From contig JAFFSR010000136.1 in the NCBI GenBank assembly GCA_017163975.1, forward strand, positions 7,685,501-7,749,500: a stretch of DNA of 64,000 nt, in the 5' to 3' direction. This DNA comes from Anastatus disparis. Its lineage: Eukaryota > Arthropoda > Insecta > Hymenoptera > Eupelmidae. Under the pieces are notes generated by a model. That model ran no database searches. It had not been told where the DNA came from and worked only from the letters and a program-made list of their open reading frames with translations. Shown piece after piece: positions 40,501 to 54,318 of this stretch; positions within the stretch are counted from its first letter, which is position 1; each line of letters opens with the position of its first letter. The position numbers and the translations under genes are program-made.

Positions 40501-41853
40501 GCGGGTCTCAATTACGGCAGTCCTACAATTGCTAATGTCACGTAAACTGACGTTAAACTAACGCTTTTCCCAAAACTCAAAGCTAAAACCGTAAACAAGA
40601 AATTAACTTTTGAAAAAAATATATAAAAACCCGCATATAATATCCTTGTAATATACCACCCTCATTTCTGCGATTATAATGATCGAATACTTAGGCCTGC
40701 TCAATTGAGTTGTTTCGTTTACGTATCCATCGGTCATTTTGGAATAAAAAAAGAATTTCTCTTTTTCTCGTCGACAAAACACCGAATTCTATTTAATATA
40801 TTACATCGAAAGCCATACATAACTTATAATGTCGTTTATCGTCGAAAAACAGACGACAAACCAATATAATACGAACATGTATATATACATAGATACCCGT
40901 ATTTGGCCAGGAGCCCGTATTGAAATGTCGGCGCATTTGGTATAACACGGAAGGTATAGGATTATCTGAATACAGAGGAGAAAAAGAGGAAAAAAAAATA
41001 TAAGAAGTCCAGTCTCTTTTTATTCTTAAAGGGTGAATTGCGACCCCCCAGGGTGTCGTATATGGTCCCCGTATAGCTTAGTCCTTATACACATATACAG
41101 CCAAATACCTCCCAAAGGCATCTGGTGACGTATGGTGGTCATCTCTTCGTTGGAATTACCACCATCTCCGGGACTTTTTTTTGGGTTAAAGAATATATAT
41201 ATATGTATGTACGCAATGCTGCCTAAGGCACCAAATAGATTATTTGAATATCGGGAAGAAAGACCCTTTTCTTTCTTTTTTTTATATTGGGGTGGAAATA
41301 AGAATTGGTTGGATGAAAAAAGCTATGCTATTGGGTGAAGACACCGCCATGTGTCAAACTGATTGGCTAAGCTCTTACATATACGATATAATCTGCGTAT
41401 CTGTTCTCTTAATCTAAAGGAGTGATTTTTTTAATGTGTCGAATCTACTTGAAACTTAACTTTTGAAAAGTATTATAACATTTAATTTCTACACTTTGTT
41501 TCATGTGAAAAATGAAAAAGATCATTCTTCGGAAAGTTAATTTAACAATCTTCTAAAGATCCATCGATAAGATGATAAGGATCACGAATTAAAATGACTA
41601 AAATTAAATGGAAAATGAAATTTTTGCCAATGATTCAAACAAAAAAATCTAAATCGGTTTTTGTTGAACATAATGATAATAGAAGATCGTATCTATTTAG
41701 TATAGAATTTTTGCTAGTAGCAAATATATTTTAATATTATATGTTTCGCTAAGTCATTATCTTAACATCTTTATTGGATTTTTAATTAAAAAAAAAATAT
41801 TTGTAAATAATAAATATGTAAAAACTTATGGTTTATTTTTTTCTTTGTTGCAG

Positions 41854-41910
41854 ATAGTGATGCACTTGCACGAGTGAAAAAGGATCCAGGCTCACCGGAA
41901 TCCTTACATG
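41854..41910 (+). CDS. Internal 57-nt coding exon with a SUMO-phospho-switch motif
   Basis: A polypyrimidine tract and acceptor (TTTTTTTCTTTGTTGCAG, ending at 41853) and a donor (GTATGT from 41911) bound a 57-nt exon, phase 1 at both ends. After the split first codon it encodes S-D-A-L-A-R-V-K-K-D-P-G-S-P-E-S-L-H. The split codon is Asp when spliced from 3850 and His when spliced from 23757. V-K-K-D-P-G-S-P fits the known phosphorylation-dependent SUMOylation pattern (hydrophobic, Lys, any, acidic, two of any, Ser-Pro) described in HSF1, MEF2, GATA1 and ERR proteins. This points to a nuclear transcription regulator; the function itself is inference. The exon sits in very AT-rich sequence and stands out by composition. 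The last base, G, needs a further phase-1 exon downstream. Nothing in the remaining 22 kb is a convincing continuation, so the next intron probably runs past the window end. Confidence 0.75.
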
Positions 41911-44900
41911 GTATGTAATTGACTTATTTCTACATATTTTTTGTAATATTATGTGCAGTTAATAAAGATTAAAAATCAATTAAAAATAGTTAGAAAAGTA
42001 TAAGTTCGAAGTTTTTTATAGGGACTTTAAGAATATGAGATCATAGACTACACTAAAGAGAAAAAAATATGGAAATTTAAAAATTTAATAATAAATAAAT
42101 AAACGAATTTTTGAATTATAAAATAAAAATGATACAATTAGTAATTATGAATTATAAGTATTTTAAAAATAATTAAAAAAAATGAATTTAAAAATATAGT
42201 AATAGATAAAATATTTTTTATAAAAATTACTTGATAGGAACAAAAAAAATAGTTTAATTTTTCTTACGGGATTCGAATTAAGTATGGCCATCAGCATCGA
42301 AGCAACCTTAATTCAATAAAATTAAACAAAGTATAATTAAAGAGCTTAGTTTAAAAAAATAATATTGAATTTTATAAAATCCTTAACTGTTCAAGTTTAA
42401 TTTGAATTTTTCACTCACAGTAAATTTATTTGGCTTTCAACATATAGCAGCAATTTTAAATTTATCTCCTAAAAATTATAAAGTCCTTTTTCGTACAATC
42501 CTCCTGAATTCAAAGAAAGCCCTTAAAACCAAAATTTTTAGAAACTTCATTTCGTTAAACTACAAACCATGTTATTTCAAAAAATATACTTTTAATCTAC
42601 CAAATTCACCATAAAAAAATACGAAATCAACTACCAAGCAGACAACCTCTAAGTACAGTGTCCACTTTTTATTATCTACTTCAATGAACTATCGAGAATA
42701 TCTTTAAAAGTTGAGAAAAAAAAATAAATCAGTAGGAACAGAACGCACATATTTCGTTAAAAGTGCTATATACGCTTTTAATGATCATTGACCATCCATG
42801 AAGTTAATTTCTTTCTTCGTAAAGTATGTCATAAAGACAATTATTACACGGCAACGATTTTGTCATTTGTTTTTCGGGTGACCACCTCTGGCATATAATT
42901 TTTTTTTTAAGCTTGCGACTACAAAGTTTACCTTATGTATATGTAGAATGTAAGAAGCAATAGATCATAAAAAAAGGCAATTGTTTTATTTTTTTTTTCA
43001 AAAATAAGAGAAAAAAGGGACAAGAGGGAATAATATACAAAAAGCAAAAGTCAACGTAGCAAAGAGCAATAATATAGAAAACGGAGACGAAACGTAAAAC
43101 TACTACACCGATAATCGACGTACAATTTGCAATTTGTACAAGGCCTCAAGAAAGCCTCGGGCTTTTTTTTCTTTACTCATTTGGCTCATACATCTTTCTT
43201 TCTCTCTCTCTATACTTTTTTTTTCTCAACTCTTCTTTTTTTTTCATGTTGATCATTACTTTACAGCCACCGCGTGCGTATGTATATGTGACTCTTCTTT
43301 TCTCTTTTGTTTCGTTCAGGATGAAGAAAAAAAAGAAAGAAACAAAAAAAAGGTATTCGCGCGCTAAAATTACGTTTTGTAAGATTATGTATGTTAAAGG
43401 CTACATTACAATTCCGCGTAAAGCTTGAGCATTATGAAAGGAGCAATTCTCTCTCTGTCTCTCTGCAGTCAAGACATCTCAGGGCTTCTTCTTTTTGAAC
43501 CTAACTTCTCCATTAGGAGAAAGAAGACGCCTAATCTGGACCCCCTTATAGTCAACGCTAATTTATCTTGAGTACCTTGCTTTGACAAGCTTGATTAAAG
43601 GCAGCTCCAAAGTATATAAAGTTTTTCTTTATTATATTTACTTAGAATCATCATTGGATTAAATGATCAAAATAAATTAATGAATCAAGTTTGAAGTCAG
43701 AAAAATTATAATTTGATTTCTTTTTCTTAAATTGACAATTTTCATTAGTTGAAAAAGATGATAGATTTTATAATATCAGAAATTGATATTTTTATGAAAA
43801 TACTGATTAGAAAATTAAATAAACAAAATAATTACTAATTTATAAACTTGAGTTGATATCGTAAAATGATATATGCTTACATCAAACAAAAAATAACTTA
43901 ATAGTTTTAGTATTATTATTTGTGGGTATACCAAAATAATAATGAAAGTTATAAAAATGACAAAAGAATGAATAGCAAGCATAATTTTTGTGGGAATATT
44001 TTTTCGAAAAAAGTTATATATAATATCGACTTGCAAAGTGCATCTAATTTCAATGGACCACCAGTACAGTCCGGTTTCATTTTGGTTTTGTGAACGACTA
44101 ATATGTATTACCGAACTTAATGGCTCAAAATATTAGTCTTATTTTTTACATTAAATGTAAATACTTGCTACGATCAATCACATAATTTTATGTGCATGTT
44201 TACATATATTTTTTAAATATTCAATGTGTTTCAAATAAAAATAATATTATTAAAATATTGAAAGTTTTTAAATACCTAAATGAAGTTTTCTTTAAATAAT
44301 AATATAAATAATTTACATTAATATTTCTCCAATGCTTCGTTGATACCTTCAAATTTTGAAAATTTATATTTTATCAAAAAATTAAATAAAGCAATCAATT
44401 AACTTCTAATTTAAAAATTTTTATATCAATTTATTAACTTTTTTTACACTAATCACCACAATAATTAAAATAATAAACGAAAAAAATTAAAAATTACTTT
44501 TAACGATGTAATACAAAATAAAAAATTTAATAAACAGACAAAACAAGCCATAAAAACTAGAAGTACCTGACTTATCGTCTAATACGTTATTTTTGAGTCT
44601 TAAGTGGAAAAAATGTTTCCTAGCCCAAAAATGGGTATAGCAATAACAGGAAGGAGAGAAAATTTTTCGCTGAGTATATAAGAAGGCACGTTTATGCCCT
44701 TAGCAGGCGTTGCTGTCGCGCTTTTTTTACGAGGGGTTGTATATACGTGTCTCGCGAACGCGAACGTATATATTTCAAAGCTAAGAAGGGTCACGGCTTA
44801 TACAACGTTCTTCTTACATTGACCATAAGCTTAAGAAAAAAAAAAAAAAAAAGAAAAAGAAAATAATAGTGTGAAAGTTTGAAAGATGAATTATGTCGTG

Positions 44901-45829
44901 AAAAAATCGACACATCTGCTGTTTGGCATTCTTCGATACTGTTAGAATTTCATTTTTTTAAGATTTTGATATATTAAAATTTTTTTGTATTTTTATGAAA
45001 AAGAGTCAAAAAGATTGAGTTTGATTTATTGTAAAGCATTGTCATTTTTTATTATTTTATAAGAACTTTTATATAAATAGAATATTTGTTAGAGTGATGA
45101 TTTCAGATTGATGATTTAAATTACCTTAGATAATAAATGTTTTTATTATAATACAGAAACAACTACTAATTAAAAAAAATATTCTCCGAATTAAAATTAA
45201 TTTCACAATAAAAATCTGTACTGAACTAGGTCAATATTTAAAACATTTAAAAATATATTCAAAGATTCTTGGCCGAATCTCTTCAGCTGGATTTGAAACC
45301 ATCGCGATTTCTTGGGACATAAAAAAATATATATATTCATCGAAAACCACAGGAAGAGCCATATACATATATATGCTCGATATGAACAAAAAATGAGGTG
45401 CTCTTGGAAATCTCTGTTCGAACCAGTCGTATAACGCAAATGGCCTTATACACACTGCTCCAGATGATCTGCCTATTGAAAAGGACCACATGAAATAAAA
45501 AAAATAAGAAAGAAAGAAGAAAGAGCCGGAGAAAGAGAGAAAAATATTCATTGCGAACCTGTATTTTACTTTTATAGCATTTAAGCCTGGTTGTTTGTCT
45601 TATTGCTATTTATCTCTCTGAGTCAATTAGTAATTTTATTTTTAATGCCGATTCTCTGAATTTTTCTCCTCTTCTTCTCGTATATAATATGCGTATAGAC
45701 CTATATACATGTATATATAGTCACAAGGATTACTGAATGAGCTTTTGGAAAAAGAGAGAAACAAATAAAAAGTAGAGAAAGAAGATACTGACAAGCTAAA
45801 AGCGGTTGAAGTTAAAGAAGTGGTATGGT

Positions 45830-45843
45830 GGGGGGGGGGGGGG
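45830..45843. repeat. Poly-G run of 14
   Basis: Fourteen consecutive G bases, the longest G or C homopolymer in an otherwise AT-rich window. Confidence 0.9.
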
Positions 45844-46003
45844 ATAAAAGAAGGTGGCGAGGAAAAGAGAAAGGGTGGGCGCATGTCATTAGGGAACATT
45901 AATACCAAGAGAACGGTCCTCTGTAATTTGACGCACTTCCGATTGGACCCTATAGCGCTACTTGTAAAATATGTATGTATGTATTTGTGTGTGGATCTTT
46001 CAG

Positions 46004-46048
46004 TGGCCACCCGTGTTTACCAGGAGCTCATTGTGCATCACTGCCAAG
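46004..46048 (+). other. Weak candidate 45-nt exon
   Basis: An acceptor-like GATCTTTCAG ends at 46003, and 45 bases follow before GTCGTC at 46049. Phase 1 to phase 1 matches the gene and gives A-T-R-V-Y-Q-E-L-I-V-H-H-C-Q after a split codon. The donor is poor, so this may be chance. Confidence 0.15.
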
Positions 46049-46230
46049 GTCGTCGCTGAAATTCGAATTTAATGTACAGCGGTACACAAATGCACCAGAC
46101 TTACTTTTATCGTTTAAATTTTTTTTTTACTTTTTAATTATTAACAGTATTTTCATATTTTTCGATTGGAAGATTTTTTAATTTTTGTATTAATAAGTTT
46201 TAGTATTAATAAGAATAAGAATATATTCTC

Positions 46231-46419
46231 TACTCAGTAGAACGATGGATTTGTAATCTTGAGGTCCCGAGTTCGAAACCCGCTCTCGGTCGATTGATAC
46301 AAGTACCACTGTATGTTACATGTACTTTGTTCACGAACACGCTGAAGATCTCCGTCGCTAATTAGCATCGCAATGATAGCATAAATAAAGCGACGTTAAA
46401 TAAAATTAAAAAAAAAAAA
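46231..46419 (+). mobile_element. tRNA-derived SINE, copy 3 (5'-truncated)
   Basis: This is the plus-strand copy. It lacks the first bases of the tRNA head and begins near the end of box A (CTCAGTAGAACGATGG). It keeps the box B region (GTTCGAAACC), the body with TCCGTCGCTAATTAGC, and the tail GCGACGTTAAATAAAATT followed by an A run. The anticodon-loop position reads TGT at 46252-46254, the other possible CpG transition from CGT. Its opposite orientation shows independent insertion. Confidence 0.88.
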
Positions 46420-49400
46420 TTCTTTAACTTCGCGTAATAGTTTTTTTAACAACAAACGAGATAATTACTCGAAAACAATAATATTTTTAAGCAGAAATAA
46501 CTATAAATAAGATAATAAAATTTACGGAAATATTAATAGATTGATAATAATATGTCCTTCTAAAACTTTGCTTATAAACAAGGCAATAGTTTCTTATCTG
46601 TTCTAAAAACAGATACAATCGAAGGTTAATATCGTTAAACTATTAAAATTCATTGCCTATCGACTACTTCAAGCGCACAATTAATTTTTCTATTACAAAC
46701 AAATGATAATATTAATTTTTGATCAATAAATAGTATATTAAAAAAAAAGAAAAGAAATACTTAAATCTTTTTTTTTCAATGAATACACATTATGACAAGA
46801 GTAAAAGAATTGTTTAGTGATGCGAGTAACGTACAGGACACCTGCTTTTCGAATATGGTTAGGTACGAGATTCTTTCATTCTTACATTCTTTATATATAC
46901 ATATACACATCTATATGTACTTCTTAACGTGTAGACTCGTATATGAAGCTAAGCACAACGTAATTTACGTCACGTATTAACTTCCGCAATACATTAGTAG
47001 AAAAAAACATTTAAATATAGGAAAAAAACGGAGTCTCTTACACATCGTATCGTGAGAACGTAAGAACGTAACAGTAAACAAAAGTTCCAAGATTTCATTT
47101 GATTTTATTAAGAAATTAGAGGCTGAATTACGCTGCTACTTTTTTCTTTAAAAGTACATTCTTTCCGAGGCTTTTTTTTTCGTCAGCTTTTTCAATGAAA
47201 ATTTCATTGTGACAACATTGCATTACTTAATATTAAGTTACGTGTTTTATTAACTGTAAATTCTAATCTATAAATATAAAGGAAACAACTTTTTGAATTA
47301 TGTATCTAATCAAACTCATTAATAATAAACTATTTTAAATGTTAACAATCCAAAATCTAAATTCATAAATTATATTTTCTCATCGAGCATTAATATCCTT
47401 GATTCATTAAAAAGCGTCTAAGCTTTCAAATGAAAATGTCAATCTAATAATGAAAAACCGTTCAACAAACCATATTTCAAAAAGCTAAACACGCGTGTCA
47501 TTTTTAAGTGCTTCGACAATTTTTCACGAAAACTTTTTTAATGCATCAAATGCTCTTTATAAATCTTTATATATCTACTCATAAGAAAGTCCAAGTGAGT
47601 ACAGCTGGTCAATAGAAAAAAAAGGTCAGAATCGAACGTTCACAATAATAAAAAAAGAGGAATGAAAAAAAAAATACTTTGAATTCGAATGATATATAAA
47701 CGTATTCGTTTGATAAAACCGAAAATGCAGTCAAGTCTTTTGACTTTGTTATTCAAATTTTTTTAGAGAGTTTTCCCCTTATACGTAGGAGCTTTCAATC
47801 GTAGAAATGCTTTCCATTGACGCGCGTGACCACTGTGTCCCTTTTTCTCTCTCTCTTTTTACGCAAACATATAAGGGTGATTTCTTTATGTTATGTATGT
47901 ATGAGCTCTTGTGTCACCGAGCGTAGAAAGCAAATTTAAATTTTCTCGCTACTTTATAAGTAAGGGAAGTTGGCTAAGTTTAAGTGAAGCTTTTTTAAGG
48001 TCTTTCGACTTTTTAGAATATTTTTATCCTTCTTATATTAGGGTTCTCAAGTCTTTTACTAGGACTTTACTTTTTTTAGAGCAATCGTATCAATTTTAAA
48101 AGCTTAGAGTGCTTAGAAGTTAAATCGTGTTTCGGTGGTATTAAATTAAAATGCTCGTGACAAAATATCAAACCAGATTAATTTCATTTAAAATAACAAA
48201 TTATTAAAAATTATGTTGATTAGCAATAAACGTTTACAGTTATCAAAGAAAAAAGTATATTACAAACATTTTTAAAGTTTTAATATTCATTAGATCTAGA
48301 TTTATTTTATCGATACTGGTTCTGGTTATTATTAATTTAACGATTAAATGTTTATAAATATTACCATAAACGTAACGGTATTATTGAAATCTCTTTAAAT
48401 ATTATAGCTTATCTGTTTATGCGCGCATTAAATGAATCATATTAACATCGTTTCGTTACTTTTAATCATTCGATATAATTAATTAAAAAATTTTTATTTA
48501 AAATTAATATTCAAAATAGTACACTTTTTTAGGATTGAAAGTCTAAATTTATTATTAGTCATATAAATATTAAATAAATTGCAGTCATTTATACAAAATG
48601 GTCAATAAAAAAACTCATCACTCATACTTTTCGATAAACATTTACTATGTAACAATTTCATTTAAATACACAGTAAGAAAATATACGTATCTCATACCTT
48701 TTTTCTATGTATACATCCATACATAGCGAATTGTTTTTATTTTAAATTACAATTCAGAAATAAAAATCTAACGCTAGCCACTTATTAATCCCTGCAAAAA
48801 CATATCTTCCTAGATTTATCATTCGTCCTAATGGTTGTGTGAATACTATTCAATCTCAAAGTTTGAAAAAATATTCTCGGTAAATTATATAAAATAACTT
48901 TATTCACGATATAATATTCGATTTTAGCTAGCATAATCAGCCCGTAACTGACATAATCTTATGTTCTTATAAATATCTACACATGCAATAATGAAATCAT
49001 CATTTCATCTTTATTCTAAGAAATATTTTTCAGAAAATTAACCGTGTACACTTTTAAAATACAAAAAAAAGTAAATAAATAAATAAAAGGATAAGTCTAA
49101 TAAAAAAACGCGAACATGTTGCTATTAAAGCCGACCGCGAAGAATAAAAAAGAAAAAAAAACTCAACTCATTACCGTCATCGCATGCGCTTTTCTTGAAT
49201 TTCTAACGCCAAAAGCAACATCAAGTTCACACGTATACATGATATATTTATGTGTACGTTGTATGTATGTATGCGCTAATCGCGTAAGCAGAAACGGAAA
49301 ACAAGTAGAGTTTATACTTGAAGTTTCTTCTTCGAAGCTCTCATCTCTCTCTCTTTTCTTCTTGGTCCATGACTGCTCGTTCCAGGAGTGATGTGTTTTC

Positions 49401-52400
49401 CTTTACTTATATACACCTGCATCTATTTCATGTTTCTTATTTAACTTGAGCCTCGTTTCTCACGATTGAGTATAAAGAGAGCGAAGAGAAGAGTTTTTAT
49501 TTCCGGCCATTCGACTTACATATACACATGAAAACCGAATGGCCGAGGTGTTGCCTTTTCTAAGCTTTTAAAATACTCGATATAATTGAGTTTTTCTTTA
49601 TTGTTAAAAGATTAAAATCACACGTTATATTTAACTTTGTAAATTACAAGAGCAGAAACGTTTCTTCTTCATTTTTTTAACAATTATTACAAGAAGATAG
49701 TAATGACGACATTTAAAATGATGAAGATAATTGTTACTTACTTTAATTCAATTATACGTTTCTTTCCATCATTTTGAAAGAAAAAAAAAAACTTAAAGAG
49801 GAAGAACACAAGACAGGAAAGAAAGAAAGTGTGAAGTAAAAACAAAGAAAAATTGATCAATGAGTAGAATAAAAAAAAGGAAGAACTGCTGTATCAGGCA
49901 GATTAAAGATGATTAATTAAATTTGACCACCCCAAAAATTAATTAAGCCGATCAGCAGCTTTCATTACACATATTCTCGCCTTCTTTAGCAGTGAACGAT
50001 GTAGATATAACACGTTGCTTATTTATAAGCGCATCATCGTGAGAAGAGGATGAGATGACAAAAATGGCGTCGAACTCTTTGATTGTCATTATATTACATA
50101 CGCACGTTCGAGCCGCAAAAGACAGAAGGAAATAAAGAAAGAAACTAAAAAAAGAGAAGCCGCGAAGAGAGTACAGGCAATTAGCAATTAAACCAATAAT
50201 AAAAGCTGCAATTGACCATTCCGTCGATGGCTTTTACGTTCTCACGAGCTGCCATAACTTTTTTTTCCATGTACTTCTCTTACACATTTTTTTTCTTCAC
50301 TTCCTCTTTTGAAAAATTCTAAATTTTGTTCATAAAGTATACAGCTTATATCAGAAGAAGGAAAGAGAGCAAAGCAAATAAGAACGAATAAACAGAAAAG
50401 TAAAAAAACAGGACGAGTCCCATGGCGTATTGATTGGACGTTCATTCGTTTAAGAGTTTATTCATATATATATAAATATAGTTGGACGTAGGATTGTCTT
50501 TCTCCAGCGATGAATTGCATTTATCTAATCTTCTCAGCGGCTTAATATGCTTCGGCAACGGTAGAAAAGCTCAATATACGAGGCGATCATCAATTAAAGA
50601 ACGTTATTCTATTTTGACGACAGTGGGCGATAACCAATCGAAAAGGAACGACAAACACATACACACATACGTATAAAGTTAATTCAACCTACGCAACGAT
50701 TATACATTAATTAAATAATCAATATTTATTAAGCTTTATTGCTATAAGACGTTCCATACAGCATTAGATTAATTCGATTGGTTTATATAGGAGCTCGCTT
50801 AGTATATCGTTTAATAGGCGCCATATTGCTCGTAACTACGTAATAAATATGGACGCGCGAGTGCTGTGTGTATATAATACATATAAATTTTATATGCGCG
50901 AACGCGAGATCGACCAAATGAACGACAATAAATTTTCGAACGCCCTCGCACTCTGTGTGTGTATTAAAGTTCCTGCATAATCGCATTTATCTTTTCTTTC
51001 TGTGTCATATTCAATTCATTTGTCTTTACCATTTCGGTTATACTTTTTCTCAAATTTACGAGCCAAAAAATAAAATCAACGAGACATTAGTTTTTAATGA
51101 CCGTTTATCATCTTTTTTTTCATTTTTGATATTGGTTATGGGTTTTTCATGTTTAATCGAACAAAATGATTTCGATCGTTGATATAAATGTAGATCAAGT
51201 ATATTTCGTTATATATAAATTTGGATGTCCTTTCGTTCGCTGTAGTATTCGTGATAGAAACACATTGAGCATTTTAAGGACTATACAAAAATATTGAGGC
51301 TTATTTATTATTAAAGGAAAATTTATTAGGTGATTAGAGCGATTATATTGCGTTCGGTAAAGGAAAAAATATCGTATTTGTAACTTTAATTAAAAAGGCT
51401 ACATGTGATATATTAAAAATGTACGTGTTGAAATTTTAATGATATTGATAATTAGATTTTTTACTTTATTGCTATTTTAACGTTGATTAATATTTTAATT
51501 AACTATCTTAACAACAATTTCAATAATAAAGTAGTTCTATAAATATCAATAATTAAATAAATAAACTTTATATATTACACATAAAAAGACGTCTTCAATA
51601 TTTTATTTAATGCTAGAAGAAGAATTTATATGATCTTCTAAATAAATCGATACATGTTAAAAAAAACCTCCTTAATCAAAATCATCGTCATCTTAAAAAA
51701 CAAAAAAAAACCTTAAACGAAACATTTACCAGCGTTGATTAGTGTGAAAACAATAGCGGAAATGGCACTTTAACCGCATGTCGAGCGTTAAAAAGGTTTA
51801 CCCTGGTACGCGTTTTTTTATACCCTTAATGTATAAAGTGACTTCCTTCGGTGCGCTTATTATAATCAATTAGCAGCCCGTTATCTACCAGCACGCGACT
51901 AGCTACATATACATATAACGCGGGGGTGGTCTTAATATAGGGTGCGACCCTTCAAACATTTATACAGAAGAAGAGGATTGGGTGAGGGGGGAGGTAGAGA
52001 GAGTTTTCGACTGTGTGTTTTTTTATATTCTAAGTCAAGCAATGAATAGGGCAGGCAACAGGCTGATGATCGTCAAGATTCTCGATGGGTTCTTTACTCG
52101 GGTTGGCGCGCTTGGCTAACCCTCGAAATAAAAAAATGAAGAAAAGAAAAAAAAATACGTACCGGGGTGGGGATGTATATACGAAGCAAGGGAATGTTCT
52201 ATAACTGAGATTCATCGGGTCAATGGTGTTTTTATCAATGTAGTAAAGAAGATTCTTTTGAATGTGTTTTTTTTTGCTTGCGGACTTATTCTATTTATGA
52301 CGATGATTTGGAATGTTAAGCTTTTGAAAATACTTTTCAGAGAATAATTCCATAAATAGTAAGCAATATGGAAACGGAAATTGGAATTTAAAGTCTGAAT

Positions 52401-54257
52401 TATTTTTTTATTGGCAAAAAATGTTTTTAACATATTTTTTTAATGTATTTATTTACTTAACCTAATAAAAAACTAATTCAAATTGAAAAAAAAATAAATA
52501 AAGTATTTTATTTCATTCTTTATCAAGCTTTCATTTGAAGACTTCGATTTGGAAATTACAAGAGAAATACGAGATGTCACAGAACACGCATACACACACA
52601 TATGTAAAGGGTTAAAAGAAAAGAAAAGTTCAAATGAAGAGAAAGAAAGTGAGAAAGAGGCAAAGAAAAAGGAGGGATGATCGTTTTTTTCTCGCGTTTC
52701 CCTGAAGATCTTTAACGTTTCTCGAGAAACCCGATACGCTCGACATGCCATTAAGCTAAGGTTAGATATATATACTCTATTCCGACGCGAGCACCAGGGT
52801 GAAGTAGAGTAAGAAAAAAAGATCGATAGAAAAATACTGAGATTTTTGCAAAAATGAAGAAACGTGATTTTTGTTTAATTGAAAAAAAAGTATTTAAATA
52901 CACCATCAATAAGATTAAGTGAATACGAAATCTTTCTAGAACACAGAGAAAAATAGTTTCCATATAACAAGTTCAGAAACGATTTTCTGAAATGGTATCT
53001 TTTATAGTTCGATTTACTACATCATCAATTCTTGATTTGCCTAAAGATGAAACAAAAGTTTCTGATCAGTGTCATTGCAACAAAATTCCAAAAACGCCAT
53101 ATAATTTCTCAGAAGCCTTTTTAACCTTCCCTTCGACATTTTAAATAACAGTTCAACTCTCGTAGATGAGGCGTATCCACTTTACGAAGAGAAATAAAAA
53201 AAAGAGGCATAAACGCAAAAAAAGGAAAAAAGATAAAAACTATATACACAGACAAATCTATATGCCTGTCGTTCAAAAGCCCCTAAGGGCTAGACAGTTG
53301 AAAGACGATATTATTGCAAGATCGACGTGTATATAATAATCGTCAGCGAAAAATGTCTAGACGACGCTAATCGGTCAGTTCTTAGCGAGGAAAAAAAAGG
53401 AGAAATGAAGAAACAAGCAAAACGACGAATGACACTTTAGGACACGTGTCTTTAGTCAATTATTTTTCTTCCTTTTTTTCCTCCTTTTTTTGGTAATATC
53501 TCATTTAAGTATAAACGCGAGTTACTGTTATAAAGGTAGAGCACTTTTCTTAATGAATAGTTTTAGATGCGTGTGGGTAATATTTTTAAAAGAGTCGATT
53601 AAATGCATTTCCTTAAATGGCCTTTCAATGGCTTTATTGGTTAAATTAAATCATTTGTAAATTAATTAACAAATTACGTTTCGGTTTTTTTCGGGAACTT
53701 CGAGATGAGTATAATTTTTATATCTATTAAGATAATTAAAAGTAATGAAAAGTGTAGGGAATTACGTACATTGAAGAAAGTTAAATTGAAGGTTACTTAA
53801 AAATTAATCGATTTATATGTCATTAAAACTTTCTTTTTTTTAGAGATTTATAAAATTTATTTTTAAAGTTTGAAATATTTATCATTAGTTCAATGTAATA
53901 AAATACTTACGAGTAATAAAATTGTAGCATGAAAATAAATTCGAAATTTAATGTATTAATGAAATATTTAATATATGAAGTAAAAGAAAAAAGCGTAAAT
54001 TAAATTAAATTACTTAAACGACGTCTTGAAAAAACAAGAGACGATAATTCATTATTGACTAGATGCCTTTGCTGATCTTCTCTGCGTGCACATATAATAA
54101 ATATGACCACAATAGCCTCCAACAGCCATATATTTTTTTTTACGAAAAAGAAGGGAGAATATGGGTGGCAGTATACAAGTAATTGAGAGTCTGTTCTAAG
54201 TTCGCATCATCTCATCGACTGGTACATCGTGTGTGTATAATAAAAAAAGCTCTGCAG

Positions 54258-54318
54258 GAGCTTGATAAGCCAGAGGGTATTTCACACTCGGACAAGCCTT
54301 CTGTTAAGAGTGAGGGTG
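54258..54318 (+). other. Weak candidate exon or coding-like segment
   Basis: AGCTCTGCAG ends at 54257, and the following frame reads E-L-D-K-P-E-G-I-S-H-S-D-K-P-S-V-K-S-E-G, up to a possible donor GTAATG at 54319. The peptide is charged and coding-like, but it starts in phase 0. It therefore cannot follow the 57-nt exon directly: phase 1 gives an early stop. It would need an intermediate exon or a different gene. Confidence 0.15.

Larger units (their letters stand above)
23758..41853 (+). other. 18-kb intron between internal first exon and the 57-nt exon
   Basis: Starts with donor GTGAGT and ends with acceptor TTGTTGCAG. It is AT-rich with recurring CT/GA, TA and GT tracts. Less AT-rich patches lie around 24800-25680, 28200-28800, 30540-31100, 33560-34450 and 36040-36960. 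I found no open frame inside with coding composition and splice signals. The patches could hold enhancers, but that cannot be judged from one sequence. Confidence 0.6.
41911..46230 (+). other. Downstream intron, first part
   Basis: Begins with donor GTATGT. Very AT-rich to about 42700, then a mixture of CT/GA tracts and AT-rich stretches. A 45-nt splice-bounded candidate at 46004-46048 is listed separately. Nothing else here reads as coding. Confidence 0.55.
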
